A stretch of DNA of 33,779 bases. Source: an uncultured Pseudomonadota bacterium. GTDB lineage: Bacteria; Bdellovibrionota_B; Oligoflexia; Oligoflexales; Bog-1112. Position numbers and translations under genes: made by a program. The first letter of the stretch is position 1. Each line of letters begins with the position of its first letter. The DNA is taken from NCBI GenBank assembly GCA_937896265.1, contig CALBMD010000400.1, positions 1 to 33,779 of the forward strand, written 5' to 3'. A model generated the notes under the pieces. That model saw only the letters and a program-made list of their open reading frames with translations. It was not told the DNA's origin and did no database searches. Shown piece by piece: positions 5,857 to 15,881 of the stretch.

Positions 5857-6084
5857 TTAAGATTCCTCTCTTTGTCTTGAAAGCATAGCTCCCTCTATTC
5901 GCCCAAGACTTTCGCGAATACGAGCAAGATCCTCAGCAATTTTACTGTGATCAATTCTTAAAGCATCAACGTCTTTTTGGGTTTCAAGGTTAGCTCGCTC
6001 TTGAGCTAAAATTTTACCCTCTAAACGAACCAACCAAACAACAGCAGCTAAGGCAGATAAGATCATTTGAAATTGTTCGTTCAT
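5857..6084 (-). CDS. Membrane-anchored coiled-coil protein, 75 aa
   Basis: An N-terminal hydrophobic segment (FQMILSALAAVVWLVRL) is followed by about 45 residues of coiled coil with heptad spacing (ERANLETQKDVDALRIDHSKI...). This layout occurs in DUF2730-like proteins, XhlA-like lysis proteins and i-spanins. Neighbours place it in the lysis cassette between the fibre genes and the holin candidate. I cannot choose among these by eye. Confidence 0.5.
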   Translation of the reverse strand: MNEQFQMILSALAAVVWLVRLEGKILAQERANLETQKDVDALRIDHSKIAEDLARIRESLGRIEGAMLSRQREES

Positions 6085-6093
6085 TTATTCTCA

Positions 6094-8046
6094 CTATCGC
6101 GATCCCATGCAAATTAAGTTAAATGCACTATCTGCTAACACATTTGTTTGATCGGCCATTAAAATACTTACGCTTGTAGTGGTTGCAGACTGCGCAGAAC
6201 AAAATCTGTTTTGGCTAACTGTCGATGAACATGTACATGCTGGTGCTGAACTAAATGCGCTTGAAAAGTTTGCAAGATATGTACCAGCAGAGCTTCTCGT
6301 GATGCTTGTAAGCCACGAACCAGACTGACTTGCTATTGTACAAGGTGTCGATCCACACGATGAAGTAACGCTTGCTCTTTCTACTCTCTCTTGACCACTT
6401 GTATTTGAAGAAATTTGACCGACAAGGAAAGGAAGAGGAAGCCCCTGAGAGATCGGGTATACTTCCCAATGAATATCCGATTGTCCGTAAGTTGCCCCTG
6501 CGTCAGCAATAATAGAATGACCGCTAACGGTTCCAGAAACTAATTGCTCGTACATTAGTCTTAAAGTTTTTTGTCCGGCAGAAGTAAATGTGAATGTTCC
6601 ACACAACCGCTGCGGAGCGCCCCCGTATTGTGATGCTTGGTTGTTTCTATAAAACGCCCTTCCCTTTCCCTCTTGTGAAATGGTTTGAGCATTTGAAGGT
6701 GTTTCTACAATCTGAAAAGTAGCAGATATGTCACCCGCAGCACCTTGGGTTGCCAAATTACCGAAACTTGCACATGCCAAAACATCACCAGAAGTCGGGA
6801 GATTAAAGCTTACTCCAACTGATTCATTTCCGACGGAGCAAGTAGTTCCCGACGGAGCGTTAGTGCTAGAGCAAGGTATTTGAGCAGATAAAACTCCAAC
6901 TCCAGAATTGTTCGTAAGTGTTAAAGAACCATTCTCAATTCCAGTATATGAAGAGACGTTTGAAGTACCAAGAGAAGGATTAGCTCCAGAAATATTTGCG
7001 TCAACTCGCCAGTTTCGAACCTCTGCGCTATAAACAATTTCAGAACTTGATGGATACCGATATAGAGTAAATGTAATTGGTTTTAAACTTGTATCACTTG
7101 CATCAATGACTACGTTACCTGCTGTACTTGCTCCGTAAATATCAAAGCTTCTATTACCTGAAGATGTGTAAGTAAAAGCTCTGCTTAAACTATACGTTCC
7201 ACGAGTTGAATTTGCACTTCCACTAATTGCCCCGCCAGTGGTTGTTCCATCACTAATTGCGTAGGTTTGAATGTCTACGGTTCCAGACTGGTTTCCAGTA
7301 AAAGACGCAGTAGCAACATAGTTTCCTGCTGGAAGATTATTAAATGTAAATCTTGGAAGATCAGTGTCAGTGTTTTGAATTACACCAGGGCCAGGGTTTG
7401 TAATGATAGTAGGACCAGGACAATCAGCATCGGTAGAAAATGCACCTAAAGAAGTGCTTGTTCTTGTCGGAGTACACGCAGATGCAGCAATGGTGGCAGA
7501 TCCAACTAACGACGCTTGAGAAATTTGCCCCAAGTTAGTCGCTGGACCAATGTAACACTTGTCTATATTTATTGAAGGCTCATTTGCGTTTACGCTTGTA
7601 AACCTAACACCAATACTTCCGCTTGAAGGGAAAACAAAGTTGATTGTATTGGCAACGTAGTTTGTTGAAGTATTAACTAGCGTTTGGGTTTGGCTTAATG
7701 TTGATCCATCCCAAATACCCATAGTGTGAGTAGCGGTTCCTGAAGGAACTTGAATATAGCAAGTCGCTTCACCATTAGTTCCCGCAAGACCGTTTACGCT
7801 AACAATCGTCGTTGTAAGTGTTTGAGCGGCACTATTTGAATCCCATGAACCAGCAATTGATCCAGCAAATACGTTTGCAGCAGTACTTGTTGTAGAAAAA
7901 CTACCAGCCGATGCAGTCCATTTAGCTCGTCCAGATTCAAAACCGCCGTTATCTAAAATGTTTCGACCACGCTCAACAATCGCTCGATCGGGATTGCTAA
8001 TTGCTCCGAATGCTAACGTAGAAAAAAGAACTAAAAAATTAACCAT
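6094..8046 (-). CDS. Fibre/receptor-binding protein, Ser/Thr-rich, 650 aa
   Basis: Low-complexity Ser/Thr/Gly/Asn-rich beta protein typical of tail fibres. After residue 28 a segment NILDNGGFESGRAKWTAS looks like the opening of a carbohydrate-binding jelly-roll domain. Several Cys pairs lie in the C-terminal third (CSSTNAPSGTTCS, CGSTPC, CTCSS). The first 15 residues (MVNFLVLFSTLAFGA) resemble a signal peptide, odd for a virion protein. The ATG at 8046 overlaps the upstream fibre stop by 8 bases. Position between the gp17-like fibre and the lysis cassette supports a distal fibre or tip. Receptor unknown. Confidence 0.6.
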   Translation of the reverse strand: MVNFLVLFSTLAFGAISNPDRAIVERGRNILDNGGFESGRAKWTASAGSFSTTSTAANVFAGSIAGSWDSNSAAQTLTTTIVSVNGLAGTNGEATCYIQVPSGTATHTMGIWDGSTLSQTQTLVNTSTNYVANTINFVFPSSGSIGVRFTSVNANEPSINIDKCYIGPATNLGQISQASLVGSATIAASACTPTRTSTSLGAFSTDADCPGPTIITNPGPGVIQNTDTDLPRFTFNNLPAGNYVATASFTGNQSGTVDIQTYAISDGTTTGGAISGSANSTRGTYSLSRAFTYTSSGNRSFDIYGASTAGNVVIDASDTSLKPITFTLYRYPSSSEIVYSAEVRNWRVDANISGANPSLGTSNVSSYTGIENGSLTLTNNSGVGVLSAQIPCSSTNAPSGTTCSVGNESVGVSFNLPTSGDVLACASFGNLATQGAAGDISATFQIVETPSNAQTISQEGKGRAFYRNNQASQYGGAPQRLCGTFTFTSAGQKTLRLMYEQLVSGTVSGHSIIADAGATYGQSDIHWEVYPISQGLPLPFLVGQISSNTSGQERVERASVTSSCGSTPCTIASQSGSWLTSITRSSAGTYLANFSSAFSSAPACTCSSTVSQNRFCSAQSATTTSVSILMADQTNVLADSAFNLICMGSR

Positions 8047-9262
8047 TGAATGTTACCTCCGAGCCGTAAACAGGTACATAGACCGTTTCTGTAGCTGTAT
8101 CGTTTGCATAATCACGAGTAAGGCGAACTAGAATTAAATCTCCTCCACTTACTGCGACTGCATTTATTTCCCCTGTTGATGATGTTAAATCGAAAACTAA
8201 AGATTGTGGCTCATTAACCGTACCCGCCGACATTGTTACGGCTGTATTTGTAGAAGTTCTTTGATTTGAAGTTGAAGAAATTGCATCAACACCCGTTCTT
8301 ATGAGTGTAGATAAAGTCTGCATTAAGAATGTATTTGCAGTGCCAGAGCAAAACGCAAGCATTCTTAGTTTGATCTGTTGTCCTGCTACATAACCACCAG
8401 GCACCCTAATCGCCGCATAAAGATAGCTATCGTTTGCATCTTCAAAATCGTAGCAAAGGAAATTATATTGATTTGAAAATAAAGGTGCAGACTCAGCCTC
8501 GAGCCAAAAAAGACTTCCACCACCACCAGCGGCAGGGTAATCCCATACCGCACTTGTTTTAGATGAAGCACTGTAAGTTAAAACCTTACCCGCAGCAGGA
8601 GTCGAGCTGCCCCCAATTGCCGAATAAAGCAAACCAGTATCTTCGGTATCATCTGCAACCAAAATTGCCTTATTAGCTCCAACGGCTTTTCTCACGTTAG
8701 TTGAACCGTCATGAACAGAAATATCGCCCTTTGTAGTCGTAGGAGAAGCCGAATCAAAACCTAAAGTATCAGGATCAGCCCACTCAATTCCATCAGCATC
8801 AGCGTTAATTCTAGGGATTTGATAGGCAGTGGGAGCGCCAGAAATATCCGTATCAAGAGTACCAACAAAACCATCAGGTATTGAAATTGATCGGTCGATT
8901 CTCTCGCTCAACCGTTGTGTAATAATTGTAAGTTTATCCCACGCTTTTTCGGCAACCTTAGCGGGGAATTTTGAGTTATCTTCAAACTCTGACTCTTGAA
9001 GAAGATCAGGGTTATTAATAATCGTTACCGTTTTACCAGTAGCGGGAGCCATCGCAAAAGTGATTGAACCACCACCTGCAACACCTGCGCCAGTAATGGT
9101 ATAATCAGTGTTTAAAATTTGAGTCGTTACTACATCTGTAGCCGTATCGGTAAGCAAAACTTTTAGGTCATTAGCTTCTAAAAAATAATGGGGGAAATTG
9201 AATATGAGCGTTACGCCATTCCCATTTGCTTGAACTTCGTTAATGTCGCTTGATACACTCAT
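8039..9262 (-). CDS. T7 gp17-like tail fibre, 407 aa
   Basis: The N-terminal 130 residues match the T7-type tail-fibre N-terminal domain: FNFPHYFLEANDLKVLL, DYTITGAGVAGGGSITF, a QESEFEDNSKFPA stretch, and then a helix DKLTIITQRLSERIDRSI. This domain attaches the fibre to the tail. The rest is a variable beta region with GDISVHDGST and a C-terminal sandwich-like domain. GGAAGG lies seven or so bases before the ATG. It is shorter than T7 gp17, so the following 650-aa gene may carry the distal part. Confidence 0.8.
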   Translation of the reverse strand: MSVSSDINEVQANGNGVTLIFNFPHYFLEANDLKVLLTDTATDVVTTQILNTDYTITGAGVAGGGSITFAMAPATGKTVTIINNPDLLQESEFEDNSKFPAKVAEKAWDKLTIITQRLSERIDRSISIPDGFVGTLDTDISGAPTAYQIPRINADADGIEWADPDTLGFDSASPTTTKGDISVHDGSTNVRKAVGANKAILVADDTEDTGLLYSAIGGSSTPAAGKVLTYSASSKTSAVWDYPAAGGGGSLFWLEAESAPLFSNQYNFLCYDFEDANDSYLYAAIRVPGGYVAGQQIKLRMLAFCSGTANTFLMQTLSTLIRTGVDAISSTSNQRTSTNTAVTMSAGTVNEPQSLVFDLTSSTGEINAVAVSGGDLILVRLTRDYANDTATETVYVPVYGSEVTFNG

Positions 9263-9310
9263 AGTTTTCCTTCCACTTTAGTTTATAAACATTTTAAATT
9301 TTCACAACCT

Positions 9311-12013
9311 TTAACGCAAACCACCCGCAGGAATGTTTTTAGCTGGACTAAGTGCGTCGAAATACTCTTTTTCAGCATTCTTTTTTAAATTTGCTTCGTA
9401 CTTTCTCAAGTAGCCTGGATTTGCAGTTTCCATTAAATAATGGAAAAAGAACCTGTTAGATAAGTAGCTAGTTAAAACGTGGTTATTTAATGTACTGATC
9501 CCAGGTGTGTAGCTTTTTGCAAACTTGATCATTTGCGCCGAAGACATAGTATTTTCACCCGTAGCAGCCGATTCTTTGATTGATCCGGCAATCTTCATTG
9601 CCTCGCTCACCATAGAGGCTGTAGGGCCAGCAAAGGCCGTTAGAGGGTCGGAGCCATGTCTGTTTTGTAGAACGTCACCAAAAACGAAATCGCCGTAAAT
9701 ACCCATGCCACCGCTTCTAGCAACCCCTGCGGTTAATACCTTTGCAAATTGTTTAGGATCTTCAGGAATTGTAGGCTTCAACCCTTTTGACAAATCCTTC
9801 ATGTAGTTTGCGGCTATACCCATAACGGCACCAGCAGCCAGCATCGAAGCGACACCGCCCCTTTTGCCACTTCCATCATCATAGAAAAGTTCAGCCATTT
9901 CTTGACCGAAAGTTTTCTTAAAATCACGCGAGTAGCCATAACGCTCTCTGTTTAAGTTTTTAGCCATTGTGGAAACCGTGAAGCTTTTAAACTGCCAAAA
10001 TGATCGGACTACCTCTCCTAAAATCGTACCCCTTTGAGTACCTTGGAACATGAAAGCACGTTCTGCGGCACCTGGCTCACTTGCGGCAATAGCGGCGACC
10101 TCATTCATCATGTTTCTGTAGCTATTCTCAACTTTTGATACGACTTGTTTTTTTGCCAGCTCAATTTGTTTAGATTTTGTTGATTCAGATACGCCTTCGG
10201 TGGCATTAATCGCATCAATCTTTTCTTTGTACATCGGATGATTTTCAATTTTGGCAGGATCAATATTTTGAAACTCGGTAACGTCTACAAACGATCGGCC
10301 TTGTTCGTCAGTAAATAACTTTGATGATCTGATTAAATCCCAATCTTGAGCATCGATTCCGAACTGCCTCATAGCAGCCTGTGAACCCTTATGAAGCTGA
10401 TCGAAAGACTTTCCAAACTCTTCAGCATGGGCGTTATTAACTAAACTTGCAGCAGCTAACTTTGTTTTTTCAGTCCATCTAGTTTGACCGTTAAGCTTAA
10501 AATACCAATGAGCGGCAAGAGCTAACTTATCCCCGCCTTCGCCAATTTCTTTTTGAAAGTTTGGGATAATGTGATCGTGAATAATCCCTAGTTTAGTAGC
10601 AAGTTTTCTTGACTCATCTTCATTCAGCTTCCCAAATACAAGCTTAAAAGATTCACTAAATCCATTTGCAAACGCTTTCGTATCTCTTGTGGTGAAATAT
10701 CTTACGGTTGATCCAACCATAGAGGCATCTGGTAATGATCCAAGTGCAGAGCCGCCGAGCATAGAAAAAGAAAATGTAGCCCTTAAACCAGCAAAGAAAT
10801 TTGCAAGCTTCGAGTTTTGGGCAAGGCCATTTCTACCAGAAATTTCAGGCCAGTAAACTTTTTTAATATCTTCGCCAGCTTTAAGAATTTCAGCGGCTTT
10901 AGCTCCGTCAATATCGTTGTATTCTGCGGCAAGTTCTTTAACCACTTTATCTACATTCATGATCCCAGAAGGGCCGAAGCGATCCATAATTGCCGCATCT
11001 CTTGCAAGACTGTTAATTGTTGAGGATATATTGTTTAATAGGCCAGTAGTTGTCCCGTATTTTTGATTATATTTTGTAGCCCCTTCAGCATCCGAAAAGT
11101 GCAATACCCTTGCCTTTGAAACCTTCTTTGCTGCATCAGAAAGCCCATCAGAATAGGTAGCGAACTCGGCATCATCTCCAAAAACTAAATGATAACCATT
11201 TGAAAATTGATTGTATAAACTATTAAGTGTCTTATCGACTTCTTCGGCGGTTAAGTCTGCAAAGCTTCTTTTAAAATCTAGTCCAAAATCAGTTAAGTCT
11301 TTAATCCAAGCTTCTTTATTTTTTGGATCACCGAACGGAGCGCCCCCAGCTTTTCCAATTTTATGCTGATCGTGGGTTTGTTTACCAAAATATCCAAGCT
11401 CTTTCCCAAGATCCCCACCAAGTTCGTTTATTTCTGACCTTAAAATGCCAAGGTGTTTATTTATTATCTCGGCAGAAGTGATTGCCTCTTTTGGAAGCTT
11501 AGATAAAATTAATTGATCAGGATTATCTTTGTTTAGTTCAAATATGGCTTTATTTACGTCTAAATCCATTTTTTCTTTACTTAAAATGTCATATACTCCA
11601 GCAGCATGAACTTCTGAAATGAACGCTTGACCATGATTTGCTCTTTTAGCTTCAATTGCACCGATAACAGAACCTTTAGAGCCAAATCGATCAACCGATG
11701 AGTTTTTAATTTGTACCATGATCCCCTGAGCTGGAGCATCGCCATACTCAGATTTAATTCTGTTTAACATATCTATCTTTTTTGAGGCATTGATAAGATC
11801 GTTGTACTTTTTACGTTCAGCATTTTTTAATTCAACATCGCTAATGTCTTGCAGTACCGCAGCCATCAACGAGGCAGAAGACCGTGAAGAGTCTTTACCC
11901 GCAAACTTCTTAATCGATCTATCGATTTTATCAACAATCTGCTTTTTCTCTTTGCTTGTCAGTGATCGACCAAGGGCTTCTTCGGCTCCAATAAGGCAAT
12001 TATCTAATTTCAT
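9311..12013 (-). CDS. Large internal virion (ejection) protein, gp16-like, 900 aa
   Basis: The longest gene, placed directly after the gp15-like genes and before the fibre, as T7 gp16 is. It is mainly helical, with Gly/Ala-rich hydrophobic patches (about 405-430 and about 715-735, VASMLAAGAVMGIAANYM) that could insert in membrane. The C-terminus NPGYLRKYEANLKKNAEKEY matches a motif I recall at the end of podovirus internal proteins. I see no lytic transglycosylase motif, unlike T7 gp16. It starts in an ATGA overlap. Inferred role: DNA-ejection conduit through the envelope. Confidence 0.65.
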   Translation of the reverse strand: MKLDNCLIGAEEALGRSLTSKEKKQIVDKIDRSIKKFAGKDSSRSSASLMAAVLQDISDVELKNAERKKYNDLINASKKIDMLNRIKSEYGDAPAQGIMVQIKNSSVDRFGSKGSVIGAIEAKRANHGQAFISEVHAAGVYDILSKEKMDLDVNKAIFELNKDNPDQLILSKLPKEAITSAEIINKHLGILRSEINELGGDLGKELGYFGKQTHDQHKIGKAGGAPFGDPKNKEAWIKDLTDFGLDFKRSFADLTAEEVDKTLNSLYNQFSNGYHLVFGDDAEFATYSDGLSDAAKKVSKARVLHFSDAEGATKYNQKYGTTTGLLNNISSTINSLARDAAIMDRFGPSGIMNVDKVVKELAAEYNDIDGAKAAEILKAGEDIKKVYWPEISGRNGLAQNSKLANFFAGLRATFSFSMLGGSALGSLPDASMVGSTVRYFTTRDTKAFANGFSESFKLVFGKLNEDESRKLATKLGIIHDHIIPNFQKEIGEGGDKLALAAHWYFKLNGQTRWTEKTKLAAASLVNNAHAEEFGKSFDQLHKGSQAAMRQFGIDAQDWDLIRSSKLFTDEQGRSFVDVTEFQNIDPAKIENHPMYKEKIDAINATEGVSESTKSKQIELAKKQVVSKVENSYRNMMNEVAAIAASEPGAAERAFMFQGTQRGTILGEVVRSFWQFKSFTVSTMAKNLNRERYGYSRDFKKTFGQEMAELFYDDGSGKRGGVASMLAAGAVMGIAANYMKDLSKGLKPTIPEDPKQFAKVLTAGVARSGGMGIYGDFVFGDVLQNRHGSDPLTAFAGPTASMVSEAMKIAGSIKESAATGENTMSSAQMIKFAKSYTPGISTLNNHVLTSYLSNRFFFHYLMETANPGYLRKYEANLKKNAEKEYFDALSPAKNIPAGGLR

Positions 12014-13662
12014 TTAACCCCCAGGACGCAAGGAATAAGGTTTTCAGCTACCTTAATATTCGTTCTTGCTAGTTCAATCTCTTTATTAAAATCTTCCATG
12101 AAAGTGTCGTAATCAATATTCATTGCTTTAAGTTTTTGCTTTAATTCAGAAGATACCAGATTGATCTTTTCTGCATCTGTTACTTTTTCGTTTTCTTTTA
12201 AAACCTTCTCTTTTTCATTAATTAGATCAACAGAATCTTTGTCATAGTTTTCAGAGTTTTTAATGTCTGAAAATGATTCATTGTGAAGTTTTGATTCATT
12301 TGCAACGTCAATATCTTTGAAGGCTGATTTTGATCGCTCTACTGTAGGTAGATCACCACGACCATTAGCATAGTCATGAATTTCACCATCAACGTCATAG
12401 TGCTTTACTACGCCACTGGCAGGATTATTTTTAACGTCATTTTTTGCAGCATCTAAAGCGGTAGAAATTCTATCCCTTAATTCGTTATCTTTTAGAATCA
12501 ATTCACGCTCTTTTGATAGTGCCTCGATTTCAGCATTTCTTTTAATTGATTGATCGTCTTGTTTTATGATGACTGATTCATATTGTGTAGATTTTAAGCT
12601 ATCTAGCTCTTTAGCAATAGCAGCAACATCAACACCAGTAGCAGGAGCAATCTCTTGATTGGATAAAATTGTTTCAAGCTCGGTTATTCTTTCCTGTGCG
12701 CTAGTTTGAATACCTTGTGGAGCCTCGGCCTTTAAAGACTCTACTCTTGAATCAATCTCTGAAACTCTAGCTCTTGCCTCATCTAACGCCCTAAACGCTA
12801 CTGGATCAATCTGCATAGCTCGATCAACTTCAATAGATTTTGTGGCTTTCTGAATGTTTAAAATTGGTTCAGCGTTAATCTTGCTATCATTCAAAACTTG
12901 ACTTGTAGATGCAGTGAAAACCTCATCTCGCTCAAGTGTAGATAGTTTTTCAACATCAGTTTTTAAATTAGGTGCATCTAGCTTATTCGCTTTAAAGTGT
13001 TCATGAATATCTGATCGAAGGTTTAATCCTGTGTGGATGACCCCACCAAATAAACCACCAATTGCCAGGTTCATTGCAGAATCGGCAAGAGTATAATTCT
13101 CTCCAACATCGGAAGCAGTACCCGCTAAGATTGGCTCAAGAACAGCAGCCCCAGCAATACCTTCAGCAGCACCAATTGCAGCCCTTGCCCCGATACGGGC
13201 AGCCATCGAACCACCAGTTTTAGCTAAAATTGAAGCAGTTCTAGCAGCAGGAATAAATGGGATAAAGTTTGCAGCCATACCAATGGGATCAAGAAAAGAT
13301 GCGGCAATATTTCCTGTGAGTGAAGCGCCAAGTCCAGCAATTCCAGAAGGCCCATTCTCTAGGTATTCAGCCCTTTTATTTGATTGATACTTTCGTTCAA
13401 TCATCATTTTAGCGGCTTCTCTACCTATGTAAGTACCATCTTTAATATCTAAAGTAACATTTTTATCGGATGCTAATTCATCAGCTTCTTTTTTAGAGAT
13501 TTGATCATTGCTTACAGCGTTTTTGGTCATGTAATCGCTAAGAAGATTAGTTGGGTTTAAGGCCATTCCTTCTTCAAAAGAAAGTTCAACTGAGCGACCA
13601 AACCCAGTCTTTAGCTCAGACAAAGATGAAGCCCCAGTGTATATTTCTTTAGAATAAATCAC
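12010..13662 (-). CDS. Internal virion protein with hydrophobic region, 550 aa
   Basis: The start is a GTG at 13662 that overlaps the upstream stop (GTGA). After a polar N-terminus comes a long Gly/Ala/Ile-rich stretch (about 105-205) with several potential membrane helices (LTGNIAASFLDPIGMAANFIPFIPA, AIGGLFGGVIHTGL). The rest is a highly charged helical coiled-coil region. This combination and its position between two other ejection proteins suggest a core protein that enters the host membrane. It is not alignable by eye to a named T7 protein. Confidence 0.6.
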   Translation of the reverse strand: MIYSKEIYTGASSLSELKTGFGRSVELSFEEGMALNPTNLLSDYMTKNAVSNDQISKKEADELASDKNVTLDIKDGTYIGREAAKMMIERKYQSNKRAEYLENGPSGIAGLGASLTGNIAASFLDPIGMAANFIPFIPAARTASILAKTGGSMAARIGARAAIGAAEGIAGAAVLEPILAGTASDVGENYTLADSAMNLAIGGLFGGVIHTGLNLRSDIHEHFKANKLDAPNLKTDVEKLSTLERDEVFTASTSQVLNDSKINAEPILNIQKATKSIEVDRAMQIDPVAFRALDEARARVSEIDSRVESLKAEAPQGIQTSAQERITELETILSNQEIAPATGVDVAAIAKELDSLKSTQYESVIIKQDDQSIKRNAEIEALSKERELILKDNELRDRISTALDAAKNDVKNNPASGVVKHYDVDGEIHDYANGRGDLPTVERSKSAFKDIDVANESKLHNESFSDIKNSENYDKDSVDLINEKEKVLKENEKVTDAEKINLVSSELKQKLKAMNIDYDTFMEDFNKEIELARTNIKVAENLIPCVLGVK

Positions 13663-15878
13663 TTAGAGTTTCTCCAGTCGTTTTGTTTTTTCAAATTATC
13701 AAAACTGTCTGGTTTAGATTCTTCGCCGCCCCAAATATTAATTAGGCTTGAAGATTTTTTGCCATCAGGCTTAGGGAGGTTTTTTGCTTTATTAATTGCA
13801 TCTAATTCAACAAAATCAAAAGCGAGAGGTTTAAACTTATCTTCGCCGACCTTAATTAAAATTTGTGATCCATAACTATCTGGATTTTGAACTTCTGTTA
13901 AAATTCTAATACCGCTATCAGAGTTATTTTGAATGATCCCGTAATCTAAAATAGATTGGATAATCTGGTCTTTTGCGTCTTTGTAATTTGTATTTGTTGC
14001 AGGAACAACATAATCAAACTTCTCCAAAAACTCCCTAGTCATTACTTGTTTGATTCCTTTTTTTGCCGAATCAGTATCGAATTTTTGACCGCTGATTTTT
14101 GTTGGTATTCGATAAGTACCCTCAAAAACATAGTTATCATTTAGTCCTCGGTCAATAAGAGCTGAAGCCTCGCTCTCTGTAATTTCACCACCGCGCTTCG
14201 ATGCTTTAAGCTTCGCTAACTTTTCAAAAGCTTCAGCATTTTCAGATACAATCTTAGAACCGTCAGAGGTATTTGATAGCGTTTGAGAAAACTTGATCAA
14301 AGAATTGTTAATCGCATTTTTTATGTTTTTCTTTGAGTCATCACTAACTAAAAGCTCTTTTTCACTTGCGCTTCCAGCTTGAATTAGCTCTTGAGCGAGA
14401 TACTTATTTCCAGTGGTAGCAAGAACATTTGCGGCGACGATATGAGATGAGTTAATTTTTTTACTCTTTTTTAAATCCTCAATAACGTATGGAGCATATT
14501 CTGGGCCATACATTTCAATTTCATTCGCCATTAAAGCAGCAACTTTTTCATAGCCGTTTATAGAGTCTGCGGCTCTTTCAATTTCTTCACCAATAGCGTC
14601 CACGCGATCTTTAGGTAAAACAGAAGGCATGATTCTAGGGTTAAGTCTTCTTTGCTCGGATACCGAAGCTGACGCGTAATCCATAGCAGTTTCTTTACTT
14701 GGACGCTCAAGAACGGCTTTGTATCGTTCGCCTACTGCCACATTGTTTTTATTTACAAACCCAGCTCCATCTTCTTTTAGCTCTTTATTTCTAGCCTCTA
14801 AACCTTCTCTAAGAGCTTTATCTGCAAAACTTAATTCGTTATACATTGAAGAATTAGCCTGATCCTTCATTTTAGTTTTATTTTCATAAAGCATTTGAAT
14901 AATCTCGTCTTGAGATTTCCCCTTAACTGCGTTTTGCGCAACCGAGGCCATCTCTTGAGACTTCATAATCTCAATCATGGATCTTGCTTTTTCTGGTGAA
15001 ACCCTAGCTCGAATATTTGCTTCAGTATAAAGCTTGTTTTCTAAACCCTGTTCTCCGACTTGCTTCATGTACTCAGGGAATCCAGAAATATAGTCTTGCT
15101 CGTATTTTGCCTTGATTGTTTCTCTAGCCTGACCAAGCTGAAATACAGCCTTTTCAAATTGAGGGTTAGTGGTGTTTGTAGCCCAAATAGAGTCCTTATT
15201 TTTTATCTCTTTTTCAAAAGCATTAATCTCGGCAATAGATACATTCTTTTTAGAAGTAAGCATTTTTACATTGGTTTGAAGTGCCTGATCGTATGCTTTA
15301 AATCTAAACTCTTTTTTGATCTCTGGTTTAATTGCGGCAGACATTCCTACGTTTGGAGCGGCATCTACAATACTGTCATAATCTTGAATTTCAAAATCAA
15401 TATTTTTAGGATTAATCGTAATGTTATTTAAACTTTTATTTTGAATATCAATCAAGTCAGACTTTGTTTTAAGAGCCACCTGTTGAGATTCGTAGTTGAT
15501 CGAATCACGCAAAAACTGACCCTTGATTTCCATGATCCCAGATTCAAGCGTTTTTCTGCCTGTTTCTGTTTCTGGTTCAATCTTATTTGAGGCGATATAA
15601 GTATCAAAATCTTCTTCAAAATCTTTTGAGAATCCAGTCGGATCAGTAATCGTATTTTTACGATCTTCTTGTCTTTTTAAATAATCATTTCTGATTTTAT
15701 TTAAATTAACTTTTTGATTAAAAGTGTCTTTTTCTTCAGAGTATCTTCGCAATCCTTCACCAAGATTTTGAACCCCCTGACCGAAAGACTGAATACCACC
15801 GCCCTCAAAGTCCGTTGGAGCGTTTGGACCAGATACAGCCTGTTTTGTAGTCTGTTGATTATAGTTTTTAATTTGCAT
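13659..15878 (-). CDS. Internal virion protein, gp15-like, 739 aa
   Basis: Almost entirely helical and charged. The N-terminus is Gly/Gln-rich (FEGGGIQSFGQGVQNLGEGLRRY), as in other internal core proteins of podoviruses. There is no membrane segment and no enzymatic motif. It follows the gp14-like gene by three bases and is coupled to the next by GTGA. Assignment rests on order (gp13, gp14, gp15, gp16 analogues) and composition rather than on a diagnostic motif. Confidence 0.6.
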   Translation of the reverse strand: MQIKNYNQQTTKQAVSGPNAPTDFEGGGIQSFGQGVQNLGEGLRRYSEEKDTFNQKVNLNKIRNDYLKRQEDRKNTITDPTGFSKDFEEDFDTYIASNKIEPETETGRKTLESGIMEIKGQFLRDSINYESQQVALKTKSDLIDIQNKSLNNITINPKNIDFEIQDYDSIVDAAPNVGMSAAIKPEIKKEFRFKAYDQALQTNVKMLTSKKNVSIAEINAFEKEIKNKDSIWATNTTNPQFEKAVFQLGQARETIKAKYEQDYISGFPEYMKQVGEQGLENKLYTEANIRARVSPEKARSMIEIMKSQEMASVAQNAVKGKSQDEIIQMLYENKTKMKDQANSSMYNELSFADKALREGLEARNKELKEDGAGFVNKNNVAVGERYKAVLERPSKETAMDYASASVSEQRRLNPRIMPSVLPKDRVDAIGEEIERAADSINGYEKVAALMANEIEMYGPEYAPYVIEDLKKSKKINSSHIVAANVLATTGNKYLAQELIQAGSASEKELLVSDDSKKNIKNAINNSLIKFSQTLSNTSDGSKIVSENAEAFEKLAKLKASKRGGEITESEASALIDRGLNDNYVFEGTYRIPTKISGQKFDTDSAKKGIKQVMTREFLEKFDYVVPATNTNYKDAKDQIIQSILDYGIIQNNSDSGIRILTEVQNPDSYGSQILIKVGEDKFKPLAFDFVELDAINKAKNLPKPDGKKSSSLINIWGGEESKPDSFDNLKKQNDWRNSK

Positions 15879-15881
15879 AAA

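Noticed and set aside
15060..15431. Plus-strand 123-aa frame within the gp15-like gene
   Set aside because: Shadow of the coding strand; Phe/Leu/Ser-rich without start signal or context.
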